Of a stretch of 64,000 nt of DNA, positions 18,434-27,099 are shown piece by piece. Position 1 is the stretch's first letter. The number at the start of each line of letters is the position of its first letter. The position numbers and the translations under genes are program-made. The DNA lies in contig NZ_JAFLNF010000001.1 of the NCBI RefSeq assembly GCF_017313085.1, positions 496,001 through 560,000 on the forward strand, written 5' to 3'. Source of the DNA: Roseibium limicola (lineage in GTDB: Bacteria; Pseudomonadota; Alphaproteobacteria; Rhizobiales; Stappiaceae). The notes beneath the pieces were generated by a model, which saw only the letters and a list, made by a program, of their open reading frames with translations, was not told the DNA's origin and ran no database searches.

Positions 18434-19426
18434 TTGAGAATTTCAAATAAACTACGGACGGCGCTCACCGCCGGTGCCGCAATTCTGGGTGCAATATCCG
18501 TCGCACATGCTGATGGCACGGTTGTCGTCTACTCCGCAGCACCACAGCAGCTCGTTGACGAGTTGGTGCCGATGTTCGAAAAACAGACCGGCACAACGGT
18601 CGAAGTTATCAAAGCCGGCTCCGGCGAACTGATGAACCGTCTGAAAGCCGAAGCTGAAAAGCCGGCAGGCGACGTGATCTGGAGTGTTGACGGCACGGTC
18701 ATCGATTTCTCCGCAGAACTTTTCGAGCCCTACAAGCCGGTGGAAGCCGATGCGATCAACCCGAAGTTCACCCCGAGTGAAAACTGGGTTCCGTTTACGG
18801 CAGTCGTCACGGCCTTCATCGTCAACGAAGAAGCCCTGAAAGGCGCACCGGTTCCGACATCCTGGAAAGACCTGACCAAGCCGGAATACAAGGGCCTGAT
18901 CTCGTCCGCACGCGCTGACAAGTCTGGCTCCGCCTATATCCAGCTGGCAACCGTTCTGCAGGATTTCGACACCGAGGAAGCTGGCTGGGATGTCTACAAG
19001 GGCATTCTCTCCAACGCCGTGCTTTCCGCTTCGTCCGGCGCTGTTCCGCGTTTCGTCAATGATGGCGAACAGGGTATCGGCATCACCTTGGAAGATGCAG
19101 CACTACGCTACAAGGTCGGTGGCGCTGACGTTCAGATCGTCTACCCGAGCGAAGGTACGGCCATCGCTCCAGACGGAATGGCACTCGTGAAGGGCGCTCC
19201 GAACGCAGAAAACGGCAAAGCCTTCATCGACTTCATCGTCTCGAAGGAAGCTCAGGAAGCTGTTGCCGGCATCGGCCGTCGCCCGATCCGCACAGATGTT
19301 GCGTCCAACCCGGAACTGATCTCCATCAACGATGTTCCGGATGCAAACTACGACTTTGCGTGGGCTGCGGAAAACCGCGCCCGTCTGGTCGAAACCTGGA
19401 CCGATCTGCTGCTCGACCTCGAGTAG
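18434..19426 (+). CDS. Periplasmic binding protein of FbpA/AfuA-type ABC importer (TTG start)
   Basis: An extracellular solute-binding protein, family 1 (type II fold). TTG at 18434 is chosen over ATG at 18422 because GGAGG ends 5 nt before it and the resulting 330-residue protein begins with a clean signal peptide (LRISNKLRTALT, cut after AHA). The mature protein starts DGTVVVYSAAPQQLVDELV and has GSGELMNRLKAEA and VYPSEGTAIAPDGMALVKGA. No adjacent Tyr-Tyr pair, the usual iron ligand of FbpA, is visible, so iron is unlikely. Sugar phosphates (as for AfuA) or phosphonates fit better. A strong hairpin follows the gene. Confidence 0.85.
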   Translation: MRISNKLRTALTAGAAILGAISVAHADGTVVVYSAAPQQLVDELVPMFEKQTGTTVEVIKAGSGELMNRLKAEAEKPAGDVIWSVDGTVIDFSAELFEPYKPVEADAINPKFTPSENWVPFTAVVTAFIVNEEALKGAPVPTSWKDLTKPEYKGLISSARADKSGSAYIQLATVLQDFDTEEAGWDVYKGILSNAVLSASSGAVPRFVNDGEQGIGITLEDAALRYKVGGADVQIVYPSEGTAIAPDGMALVKGAPNAENGKAFIDFIVSKEAQEAVAGIGRRPIRTDVASNPELISINDVPDANYDFAWAAENRARLVETWTDLLLDLE

Positions 19427-19436
19427 GATCTGCTTT

Positions 19437-19470
19437 CCGGAGGGCGACACCACTCGCCCTCCGGCTTTTC
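19437..19470 (+). terminator. Hairpin after the FbpA-type binding-protein gene
   Basis: A perfect 11-bp stem, CCGGAGGGCGA at 19437-19447 and TCGCCCTCCGG at 19454-19464, with a 6-nt loop, followed by CTTTTCCCT. It looks like an intrinsic terminator placed 10 bp after the stop codon, inside the operon. It probably allows partial read-through to the ATPase and permease genes. Confidence 0.75.
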
Positions 19471-19531
19471 CCTAATTCCCTGAAGTCTGAATTTATTGCT
19501 GCCCCTGCCGCGGGCGCACGGAGTCCCTTTC

Positions 19532-20614
19532 ATGGCCGATGTCGAGATCTCGAACATTCGTAAAAGCTATGGCGATGTCGTCGCCCTGTCCGGCATCAAC
19601 ATTTCCATTCCCTCGGGATCTTTCTTCACGCTCTTGGGCCCGAGCGGCTGTGGCAAGACCACCCTGCTGCGCACCATTGCCGGTTTTCACCAGCAAGACA
19701 GCGGTGGCATCGGCATCCAGGGGCAGGCGATTGAACACACGCCAGCGCACAAGCGCGACGTCGGCATGGTGTTTCAGGATTACGCCGTTTTCCCGCACAT
19801 CAGCGTCTACGACAATATTGCCTTTGGCCTGAAGCAGCGAAAAATCTCCAAGTCGGAGATTTCCGAGCGCGTTGCAAAGATCCTCGACATCGTGCAGCTC
19901 ACTGACTACGCCGACCGCATGCCACATGAGCTTTCCGGCGGCCAGCAGCAGCGTGTCGGCCTCGCCCGCGCCCTGGTCATCAATCCGAAAGTTCTGCTCA
20001 TGGATGAGCCGCTTTCCAATCTCGACGCAAAACTGCGTGTTGATCTGCGCCGCGAACTGCGCGCGATCCAGCAGTCGATGAACATCACCACTGTCTACGT
20101 TACCCACGATCAGGAAGAAGCTCTGGCGATGTCCGACATTGTCTGTGTGATGTATGGCGGTGTCATCCAGCAGGCCGCGCCGCCCTGGGAAGTCTACAAC
20201 AGCCCGTCGAACAAGTTCGTGGCGTCGTTTGTCGGTGCCAACAACTTCCTGACGCTAGAATGGGATGGCGGGCAGCCCTCCCTTGCGGGCACGCCTGTCG
20301 CCCTGCCCCAGGCCAAGCCCCTGCCGAATGCAGACAAGGTTGTTGCAGCCATCCGGCCAGAATTCATCTCGGTCAACCCGACAATATCCTCCCCCGACAC
20401 GATCACTCTCTCTGCCAAGATCCGCCTCGTGAGTTTTACCGGGCGTGAAATGAATGTCGCCGCTGTCCTTGCATCTGGCGAAGAGATAGAGGCGATCACA
20501 GCTCCTTCTCCCGCAATCCTCGCGCTCAAGACAGACGACGACATCACGCTCGCCTTCCCAGCCAGCGACGTGCAGATCTTTGCAGACGCGGTGACAGGAG
20601 AGCGTTTGTCATGA
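19532..20614 (+). CDS. ABC transporter ATP-binding protein, FbpC/PotA-like
   Basis: A 360-residue ATPase of the iron/polyamine/2-AEP importer class. Walker [10 protein letters not shown] is at about residues 36-44, the signature is [15 protein letters not shown], Walker B is VLLMDEPLSNLDAKL, the switch His is in [14 protein letters not shown], and there is a C-terminal TOBE region. The ATG at 19532 (GGAG 8 nt upstream) starts directly at the cassette. The frame extends 12 codons further upstream without support. It overlaps the permease gene by ATGA. Confidence 0.88.
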   Translation: MADVEISNIRKSYGDVVALSGINISIPSGSFFTLLGPSGCGKTTLLRTIAGFHQQDSGGIGIQGQAIEHTPAHKRDVGMVFQDYAVFPHISVYDNIAFGLKQRKISKSEISERVAKILDIVQLTDYADRMPHELSGGQQQRVGLARALVINPKVLLMDEPLSNLDAKLRVDLRRELRAIQQSMNITTVYVTHDQEEALAMSDIVCVMYGGVIQQAAPPWEVYNSPSNKFVASFVGANNFLTLEWDGGQPSLAGTPVALPQAKPLPNADKVVAAIRPEFISVNPTISSPDTITLSAKIRLVSFTGREMNVAAVLASGEEIEAITAPSPAILALKTDDDITLAFPASDVQIFADAVTGERLS

Positions 20615-22290
20615 GCTCACTTGCCACCCTCTTGCCAGGTTCCCGGCTGAGAATGCCGGGATTTTGGACCGTCATCACAGCGCTCGCCGTGCTGCTTCTG
20701 GCCGTGTTTCTTCTACTACCGATCCTCAACGTCTTCGCCATCAGCTTTTTCGATGCCAAGACCGGCGACTTCGGCGTGTCGAACTACATCCAGGTTCTGA
20801 CCCGACGCTATTACACAACGGCACTTTGGAACACGATCATCATCGGCGCGCTGGGAATGCTCGGCGCCTGCCTCATCGGTATTCCGCTCGCCTTCTGCAC
20901 CTCCCGCTACCGGATCCGTGGACGCGCAGTCATCGCGACCTTTGCGGTTCTCGTGCTTTGCGCCCCGCCTTTCATTGGCGCCTATGCCTGGATCATGCTG
21001 TTCGGCTCCAACGGCGCCGTCACCAACATCCTGAAGAGCATCGGCATCGACATGCCGACGATCTACGGTATTCCCGGAATCGTTCTGGTCTTCAGCCTCA
21101 AGTTCTTTCCTTACATCTACCTGATGACGGAAAACGCGCTGAACACGATCAACAAGTCCTATGAAGATGCGGCGGAAAACCTCGGTTGCACGGCTTTTCA
21201 GCGGTTCATGAAAGTCACTCTTCCGTTGGTTTTCCCGGCTGTCAGCACCGGGGCAATCATCTGCTTCGTGCTGTCGATTGCCGACTTCGGAACACCCGCC
21301 ATTCTGGGCCGTGGTGTCCGGACGCTCTCGACGATCGCCTATTCGCAATACACCTCAGAAATGGCTGGAACGCCGACCATGGCCGTGACAATCTCCATGT
21401 TGATGATCGCAATCTCCATGGCGGCCCTTCTTCTGCAGCGCCGTATTCTGGCAAAGCGTCGCTATGCCAGCGCCCTGACCAACCGTCCGGTAAAACAGTC
21501 GCTGACAGGCTCGAAGTCGCTCCTCGTGCATGGGTTCTGCTACGCGGTTGTCTTCCTCGCCATGCTGCCGTCGCTGACCGTCGTCTACACATCCTTTCTC
21601 GCCACCAGCGGCCCGGTCTTCACCGGCGGCTTTGGCTTGGGAAGCTATGAACGTGTCCTACACAACTCGCCGACCGCTATTGCCAACAGCTTCATGTTTG
21701 CCTTTGGAGCGGTCGTGTTGATCGCCATTGTCTCCGGGTTGTTGTCCTTCATCGTCGTCCGCAAAGACAATGTCGTCGCAGGCTCTCTCGACCTGCTGCT
21801 GATGGTGCCGTATCTGATCCCCGGCGTGGTGATGGCCATCGGCTATGTGGCGACCTTCCGCAATCCTCCCTTCGACATCACCGGCACGGCGCTGATCATC
21901 ATCTTGATCGTCTTCATCCGGCGACTGCCCTACGGCGTGCGATCGACGACGTCGATCCTCCGTCAGATCAAGCCTTCCATTGAGGAAGCTGCGGTCAATC
22001 TCGGCGCCTCACCGGCCAAGACCTTCACATCGATCACCGTGCCTCTGATGACGCCCGGTTTGATAATCGGATCGCTCATGAGTTTCATCACGGCGATCAA
22101 CGAGCTGTCTTCAACGCTGATCCTCTACACGTCCCGAACCATCACCATGCCCGTGCTGATCTACATTCAGGTCATTGACGGCGAGTTCGGGACGGCGGCG
22201 GCTCTCTCCACATTGCTCCTCCTCAGCACCGGCATCTGCGTCTTCGCGGTGTTCCGAATGTCGGAGAGCAAGGAATCCGCCTTCGTCTGA
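20611..22290 (+). CDS. Two-domain ABC permease, FbpB-like
   Basis: A 559-residue membrane protein made of two fused permease domains, about 12 hydrophobic segments. Each half carries an EAA loop: YEDAAENLGCTAFQRFMKVT at about residues 190-210, and IEEAAVNLGASPAKTFTSIT near residues 455-475. This double architecture is typical of FbpB/AfuB-type importers and means one gene supplies the whole channel. It is coupled to the ATPase by a 4-bp overlap. The following 78-bp gap leads to a PP2C-like gene on the same strand. Confidence 0.88.
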   Translation: MSSLATLLPGSRLRMPGFWTVITALAVLLLAVFLLLPILNVFAISFFDAKTGDFGVSNYIQVLTRRYYTTALWNTIIIGALGMLGACLIGIPLAFCTSRYRIRGRAVIATFAVLVLCAPPFIGAYAWIMLFGSNGAVTNILKSIGIDMPTIYGIPGIVLVFSLKFFPYIYLMTENALNTINKSYEDAAENLGCTAFQRFMKVTLPLVFPAVSTGAIICFVLSIADFGTPAILGRGVRTLSTIAYSQYTSEMAGTPTMAVTISMLMIAISMAALLLQRRILAKRRYASALTNRPVKQSLTGSKSLLVHGFCYAVVFLAMLPSLTVVYTSFLATSGPVFTGGFGLGSYERVLHNSPTAIANSFMFAFGAVVLIAIVSGLLSFIVVRKDNVVAGSLDLLLMVPYLIPGVVMAIGYVATFRNPPFDITGTALIIILIVFIRRLPYGVRSTTSILRQIKPSIEEAAVNLGASPAKTFTSITVPLMTPGLIIGSLMSFITAINELSSTLILYTSRTITMPVLIYIQVIDGEFGTAAALSTLLLLSTGICVFAVFRMSESKESAFV

Positions 22291-22368
22291 CCGGCCACGG
22301 GCCACTCGATCTCAAAATACGCGCACCGGCCCCGGCCGGAGCGACCCCGTATGTCCAAAGGAACGTCC

Positions 22369-23316
22369 ATGAACATCGAGGCCTTCTCGCGTTCGAAGTA
22401 TAAAAACAGCACCAAGCCTGGTGACGATGTCATCCTGATCGAACCCGACCAGGTTCTGGCGGTCTTCGACGGTGCGACTGATCCGACTGGCGCATTTTAC
22501 AACGGAGAGAGTTCGGGGCGGATTGCAGCCCGAAGCGCCGCACGGTGTGTCGCCGACATGCTGGTGCGTGGAACGCTGGATGAAGCGCCGGCGGAAATGA
22601 TCTTTCAGGAAATCAGCACCTCTGTGAAAACCGCAGCGCAGGAACGCAACGTCGCGCACCCCGCCTCAACGACGGCGGCCCTTGCAGTCAAATGCGGTGA
22701 CATGTACCGAATTCTTGCCTTGGGCGACACCGGGGTGCGCCTCAACGGCACGAAAATCCTGCAGCACCACAAGATCATCGACACCGTCAGCACTGCCGCG
22801 CGCATTCAGGTTCACAAGACGCTCAGCCAAAGAATGGACGAGAGCGATGACGTCGAATTTGCGACCCGGCAGACGATCTTTCTGGGACTAGAGGCCGCCA
22901 TCGAAACCGGCAAGCTGACCCGGCAAGAGACCGAGCTCGCAATTCAGGCCGCGACCCAGGCCTCAGGCTTGCCGCAAAGTGTGGTGGCAGAGTTTCTCTC
23001 TGGCGGCATTCGCACCCAGTTTCACTATGCCAATGCTGATCACCTGCTTGGCTTTGCATCCCTCAATGGCGGCCAGGTGATTGCGAACGGCCTGACAGAT
23101 CTCACCATTCCAGCCTCTGAGCTTGAAAGCATCGAGATCTTCTCAGACGGCTATATTTCCATTCCAACCTCCGGCATTCGCTGTGCCGATTGGGAAGCGG
23201 AATTTACCCGCGTAGAAACCGAAGACTTTCACAAGACCGGCGCCTTCCCTGCGGTCAAGGGTTCGACCTCCAGCGAAACTTGCGACGACCGCACTGTCAT
23301 CTCCGCCGGAATTTAA
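22369..23316 (+). CDS. PP2C-like serine/threonine protein phosphatase
   Basis: A 315-residue protein of the PP2C/PPM fold. Motifs read in order: VLAVFDGATDPTG (metal Asp, motif 2) near residue 30, then STTAALAVKCGDMYRILALGD (core strands and the GDTGVRL motif), ESIEIFSDGYIS (SDG motif) and CDDRTVISAGI (the terminal D-D/N motif). No signal peptide or membrane segment is seen, so it is cytoplasmic. ATG at 22369 is preferred over 22351 because AAGGA lies 7 nt upstream. It is the last gene of an importer operon, an unusual place for a protein phosphatase. Its substrate could be a protein or, less usually, a small imported phosphate ester. Confidence 0.75.
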   Translation: MNIEAFSRSKYKNSTKPGDDVILIEPDQVLAVFDGATDPTGAFYNGESSGRIAARSAARCVADMLVRGTLDEAPAEMIFQEISTSVKTAAQERNVAHPASTTAALAVKCGDMYRILALGDTGVRLNGTKILQHHKIIDTVSTAARIQVHKTLSQRMDESDDVEFATRQTIFLGLEAAIETGKLTRQETELAIQAATQASGLPQSVVAEFLSGGIRTQFHYANADHLLGFASLNGGQVIANGLTDLTIPASELESIEIFSDGYISIPTSGIRCADWEAEFTRVETEDFHKTGAFPAVKGSTSSETCDDRTVISAGI

Positions 23317-23346
23317 GACCTAAAAGCCAATGGAACCCGAGTAATA

Positions 23347-23374
23347 ACACCGGCGCATGGGCATGTGCCGGTGT
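23347..23374. terminator. Hairpin between convergent PP2C and GNAT genes
   Basis: An inverted repeat, ACACCGGC at 23347-23354 and GCCGGTGT at 23367-23374, extended inwards by GCATG/CATGT, lies in the 81-bp gap between convergent genes. There is no strong T tract on either side, so terminator function is likely from position but not certain. Confidence 0.5.
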
Positions 23375-23397
23375 CTTGGTGTGCAAGGCCGTGGACA

Positions 23398-24072
23398 CTA
23401 TCGCCCCAGTGCCGCGGCCGTTAACTGAGAAAGCGCCGTGCGCTGCATCCCCTCAGCATCGAAGTTTTCCGGTGCCAGCCAGCTCTCGTAAGCGGGCTTC
23501 AACACCGCCCATTCACTGTCGATAATGGCGAACCAGGCCGTATCCCGATTCAGGCCTTTCTGAATCATGTGCTGACGGAAAATGCCTTCAAAATTGAAGC
23601 CAAAGCGTCCTGCGGCAACTTTTGACGGTTGGTTTTCATTGTTGCACTTCCATTCAAAGCGGCGATATTTCAACTCTTCGAACACGTATGTCAGACAGAG
23701 ATACATCACCTCTGTTGCTGCCCGACTGCGTGCCATCGCTGGGCCCCAGTAGATGTGCCCCACCTCGATGACCCCATTAGCGGCATCAATGCGCAGGAAC
23801 GCCTGACGCCCGACCGCCTTGCCCGTCCGCTTGTCAACAATGGCATAAAACAGCGGATCCGCGCTGCGAGAGGCCGCTTCGGCCCATTCGGTCACATCCT
23901 GGAGTTCCTCCGGGGCGGCCTCAGCGAGGTAGCGATACTTCTCCGCCCGGTCTTCAACGCTTGCAGCAACAAACAGATCTTCGCTATGCGCCGCAACGTT
24001 CAAAGGCTCCAGCCGCACGAATGTGCCCTCAAGGACAGTCTTCTTTGGGGTAACAGGGTGATAGCTGATCAT
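23398..24072 (-). CDS. GNAT-family N-acetyltransferase (RimJ/RimL type)
   Basis: A 224-residue acetyltransferase. It has the N-terminal GTFVRLEPLNVAAHSEDLF strand-helix of the RimJ/RimL group, a central IGVIEVGHIYWGPAM-like strand (here NGVIEVGHIYWGPAM), the acetyl-CoA loop region ARSRAATEVMYL, and NENQPSKVAAGRFGFNFEG near the C-terminus. Members acetylate ribosomal proteins, amino acids or small amines. Next to a polyamine-type transport cluster, an amine substrate is possible, but the gene has its own direction and the link is only positional. Confidence 0.8.
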   Translation of the reverse strand: MISYHPVTPKKTVLEGTFVRLEPLNVAAHSEDLFVAASVEDRAEKYRYLAEAAPEELQDVTEWAEAASRSADPLFYAIVDKRTGKAVGRQAFLRIDAANGVIEVGHIYWGPAMARSRAATEVMYLCLTYVFEELKYRRFEWKCNNENQPSKVAAGRFGFNFEGIFRQHMIQKGLNRDTAWFAIIDSEWAVLKPAYESWLAPENFDAEGMQRTALSQLTAAALGR

Positions 24073-24218
24073 GATCTTTCTTCATCATTCAATTGGCTTA
24101 GACATAGGCCACCCTATAACTGTGGCAGCGACCGCCGACAGGCTAAAACCCACTGGTATAATGAGATTTTCAAATACCCCATACCACTCACCCGCAACAG
24201 AACAGTCCCCGCACCAGC
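24073..24218 (-). promoter_or_regulatory. Gap between LuxR regulator and GNAT gene
   Basis: A 146-bp non-coding stretch on the upstream side of the acetyltransferase gene. It is AT-rich near 24150-24185, with GGTAT and ATACC half-sites (24155-24159, and again in ATACCCCATACC at 24174-24185). These resemble the arms of the 16-bp palindrome at 25031-25046. It could contain the acetyltransferase promoter and a weak site for the same regulator; nothing else is seen. Confidence 0.3.
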
Positions 24219-25022
24219 TTAACGATCCGGCACTGCAAGCAACGGCATGAACAGTGAAAAAAGCTCTGCCTGAGAGGAGATGCTGCATTTCCGGTAAAGC
24301 TGCTTGCGGATCACCTTCACCGTCTGGAAGCTGATCCCCAGCCGCAACCCGATCGATACCGACGAGTGCCCGCGCAAGATCAACAGCGCGACTTCCGCTT
24401 GGCGCGGGCTAAGCTTGACGCCCAGCAATCGCTCCCCGGACGCAATCAGCAGATTGGTGACTTTCTCTTCGGAATAATCACCACTCGACGTGAGTCCCGA
24501 CCAGCGCTGCTGGATCAGCCCACAGACAATCGGTGCCAACCGCTCAGCCATCAGAAGGTCACGACCCGAAAAGCGCCGTCCAGACGACAAGTCACGCCCC
24601 AGGCAGACATGCACCGACACACCATCTGACGGATAAGCGATGAAGGCGATCTCATCGATCAGTGTGGTGCGCTGATAGTAGGACGCAAAATACTCGTTCC
24701 GCTGGAAGTGATCCGGCGCGATGTCCTTCAATCGGTACAGACCCGCCGGCGCCTTCTCCACATGTAGAGCATGGTAGGGATCGAGTAGATAGATCCCGGA
24801 GACATAGTCGCTCTCCAGCTTCTCATGGACGTATTTTTCCACCGCCTGAGCGAAAAGCACCTCCGGCCGACCACTTTGGAAATAGGCCAGCATCGTCGTA
24901 TTATCGATCTGAAAGCAGCGGCTCAGCCACTGAAACAGAGCATTTTCGAACTGCTCGGAGGCCAGAGAAGCAATGGTCTCGCCAAGTTTCTTTTCCGCAG
25001 AATTGGGCAGATTCAACCCCAT
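24219..25022 (-). CDS. LuxR-family transcriptional regulator of the amine cluster
   Basis: A 267-residue regulator with a C-terminal LuxR helix-turn-helix (LSPRQAEVALLILRGHSSVS, then ISFQTVKVIRKQLYRK) and a roughly 190-residue N-terminal domain not recognised as a receiver or an autoinducer-binding domain. No phosphoacceptor pocket is visible. Two starts compete: ATG at 25022 has AAGGAGG almost touching it, while TTG at 25016 lies 7 nt from the same site, which is better spacing. It is divergent from the polyamine-type importer, with a 16-bp perfect palindrome 8 bp upstream. The likely role is control of the amine uptake and degradation genes. Confidence 0.8.
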   Translation of the reverse strand: MGLNLPNSAEKKLGETIASLASEQFENALFQWLSRCFQIDNTTMLAYFQSGRPEVLFAQAVEKYVHEKLESDYVSGIYLLDPYHALHVEKAPAGLYRLKDIAPDHFQRNEYFASYYQRTTLIDEIAFIAYPSDGVSVHVCLGRDLSSGRRFSGRDLLMAERLAPIVCGLIQQRWSGLTSSGDYSEEKVTNLLIASGERLLGVKLSPRQAEVALLILRGHSSVSIGLRLGISFQTVKVIRKQLYRKCSISSQAELFSLFMPLLAVPDR

Positions 25023-25030
25023 ACCTCCTT

Positions 25031-25046
25031 GGGGGTATATACCCCC
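25031..25046. promoter_or_regulatory. 16-bp perfect palindrome in the LuxR/importer divergent promoter
   Basis: GGGGGTATATACCCCC is a perfect 16-bp palindrome in the 83-bp gap between the LuxR gene and the importer ATPase gene. It is the natural candidate for the operator of the LuxR-type regulator, probably autoregulatory since it lies just upstream of its ribosome site. Confidence 0.65.
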
Positions 25047-25105
25047 TCAAAACATCATTTTACCATTCGGACACCTAAGCAAGGGGTATCAGTAAAGGGG
25101 TGTCC

Positions 25106-26179
25106 ATGACCAGTTTCGATATTGCAGTCGCCGTCGAAAAGGTGATCAAGCGATATGGGTCCGTCACCGCATTGCACGGTGTCTCGCTCGACATCCGCGA
25201 GAATGAATTCTTCACGCTTCTCGGCCCGTCCGGCTGCGGCAAGACAACCTTGTTGCGTGCCATTGCCGGATTCGAAGACGTCAGCGAAGGACGGATCCTG
25301 CTCAAGGGTCAGGACCTCACAGGCCTTCCCCCCCACAAGCGCCCGGTCAACACCGTCTTTCAGCAGTACGCCCTGTTCCCGCACATGACAGTGACCGAGA
25401 ATGTCCTCTTTGGTCTGCTGCGCAAGGGATGGTCCAGGCAGGACGCCGTGCGCCGCGCCCAGGACGTTCTGGCCCTCGTGCAACTGTCAGACTTCGCCAA
25501 CCGCAAGCCAACGCAGATGTCAGGCGGTCAGCAGCAGCGTGTCGCCCTGGCCCGTGCCCTTGCCCCGCGTCCTGAAGTGCTGTTGCTCGATGAACCGCTC
25601 TCCGCACTCGACCTCAAGCTTCGCCAAGCCGTCCGACTGGAACTGAAAGCGCTTCAGCGCGAGACCGGCATCGCCTTCATCTTCGTCACCCATGACCAGG
25701 AAGAAGCGCTGACCATGTCGGACCGCATCGCAGTCATGTCCAATGGGCATGTGCAGCAGGTCGGCAGCCCCAAGGAAATCTACGAAGCGCCGACAAATCG
25801 CTTCGTCGCGGACTTCATTGGCGAAACCAATCTGCTCGACGTCACGGTGCAATCAATTTCAGACGGCGTCGCGACCGTTCTTCTGCCCGGCGATAAACCA
25901 TTTACCTGCCCGGCTGCTGCGGTCCTTGATGCAGGTTCCGGCCATTTGTCCGTCCGTCCCGAGCGCATTTCGCTCTGTGCAGAGCCTCTTGCCCATTTGA
26001 GCGCAACAGTCACCGGCCATACCTATCTCGGCACCGACATCCAGCTGCATGTGCGACTGGTCGATGGCGAGGCCATGACGGTTCGCTTGCAGAACGCGGA
26101 AAGCACCGTGGTTCCGGCGACGGGCGCTCATATCGGACTGAACCTGGAGGCAGGCGCTGCACGCCTGTTAGCTGACTGA
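25106..26179 (+). CDS. Polyamine-type ABC transporter ATP-binding protein (PotA family)
   Basis: A 357-residue ATPase. It has Walker [10 protein letters not shown] near residue 40, signature [15 protein letters not shown], Walker [32 protein letters not shown], and a C-terminal TOBE domain of about 110 residues containing [12 protein letters not shown] at 25106 is chosen over GTG at 25100 because AAAGGGG lies about 6 nt upstream. Its stop overlaps the first permease start (TGATG). Gene order ATPase-permease-permease-binding protein is that of spermidine/putrescine importers (potABCD). Confidence 0.9.
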   Translation: MTSFDIAVAVEKVIKRYGSVTALHGVSLDIRENEFFTLLGPSGCGKTTLLRAIAGFEDVSEGRILLKGQDLTGLPPHKRPVNTVFQQYALFPHMTVTENVLFGLLRKGWSRQDAVRRAQDVLALVQLSDFANRKPTQMSGGQQQRVALARALAPRPEVLLLDEPLSALDLKLRQAVRLELKALQRETGIAFIFVTHDQEEALTMSDRIAVMSNGHVQQVGSPKEIYEAPTNRFVADFIGETNLLDVTVQSISDGVATVLLPGDKPFTCPAAAVLDAGSGHLSVRPERISLCAEPLAHLSATVTGHTYLGTDIQLHVRLVDGEAMTVRLQNAESTVVPATGAHIGLNLEAGAARLLAD

Positions 26180-27099
26180 TGGCCGCCGGACCAAGCATGG
26201 GCGGAGGCTCCTCGCGGATCTACCGCGGCAATGGCGTCAAACTGATGCTGCCGTCCTGGCTGATCATCGGCAGCTTCCTGCTGCTCCCGGTGATGATGAT
26301 GGCCGTCTATTCCTTCCTGACGAAGGAATTCCGCGGCGGTGTTATCTGGGAGTTTTCCCTGGCCGCCTATGATCAGTTCTTCTTTGATCGTGGCCTTTTC
26401 GGCGATGAGCCCCCCAAACTCGAATGGACCTACATCGGCATTTTCTGGCGCTCCATCTGGCAGGCCGGTCTGGCCACCATCGCCTGTCTGCTGATCGGAT
26501 TCCCCACCGCCTGGTTCATTGCAACACGAGATCCGAAAAGCCGTTCGATCTGGCTGTTTCTGGTGACTATTCCCTATTGGGTCAACCTGCTCATCCGCAC
26601 GGTCTCGATGAAGTTCCTGATCCGCGACACGGGCCCGTTGAACGAGTTTCTGATGGCCAGCGGCATCATCAGCGAGCCGTTGGGTCTGATCAACACCAAC
26701 TTCGCCGTCCAGCTTGGGCTTTTTTATTCCTATCTGCCGTTCATGGTCCTGCCGATCTATGCCGCCGTCGAGCGCTATGATTTTGCGCTCTCGGAGGCGG
26801 CAGCCGACCTCTATGCCGGAACATGGACAATACTACGTCTGGTGATCCTTCCTGTCGTCAAGCCCGGCATTATCGCTGGCTGCATCCTGGTGTTCGTGCC
26901 GTCTCTCGGCGCCTTCCTCGCACCGGATCTGCTTGGCGGCGCCAAGACCTTCATGATTGGCTCGCTGATCGAGGAACAGTTCAAGGGAAGTGCCGGAAAC
27001 TGGCCATTTGGCGCCGCCGCTTCCATGATCCTGCTGACCATCGTCATGTGCGTGTTGCTTGTTTATGCCCGCAGCCAGAACAAGGGAGAGGCACGCTGA
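26179..27099 (+). CDS. Polyamine-type ABC transporter permease (PotB family)
   Basis: A 306-residue inner-membrane permease with about six hydrophobic segments. The EAA loop is [20 protein letters not shown], and the PotB-like stretch [20 protein letters not shown] precedes it. The start overlaps the ATPase stop by one base, and its own stop overlaps the next permease in the same TGATG way, so the three genes are translationally linked. It forms a heterodimer with the PotC-type partner. The substrate is probably a polyamine or related amine. Confidence 0.9.
   Translation: MAAGPSMGGGSSRIYRGNGVKLMLPSWLIIGSFLLLPVMMMAVYSFLTKEFRGGVIWEFSLAAYDQFFFDRGLFGDEPPKLEWTYIGIFWRSIWQAGLATIACLLIGFPTAWFIATRDPKSRSIWLFLVTIPYWVNLLIRTVSMKFLIRDTGPLNEFLMASGIISEPLGLINTNFAVQLGLFYSYLPFMVLPIYAAVERYDFALSEAAADLYAGTWTILRLVILPVVKPGIIAGCILVFVPSLGAFLAPDLLGGAKTFMIGSLIEEQFKGSAGNWPFGAAASMILLTIVMCVLLVYARSQNKGEAR

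Noticed and set aside
18434-19426. Iron(III)-binding protein assignment for the FbpA-like gene
   Set aside because: The adjacent tyrosines used for ferric binding are not visible and the neighbours are a ROK regulator and a phosphatase, which do not suggest iron.
22326-22339. CCGGC/GCCGG hairpin between the fused permease and the PP2C gene as a terminator
   Set aside because: Only a 5-bp stem in a GC-rich stretch and no T tract; not convincing as a stop between the two genes.
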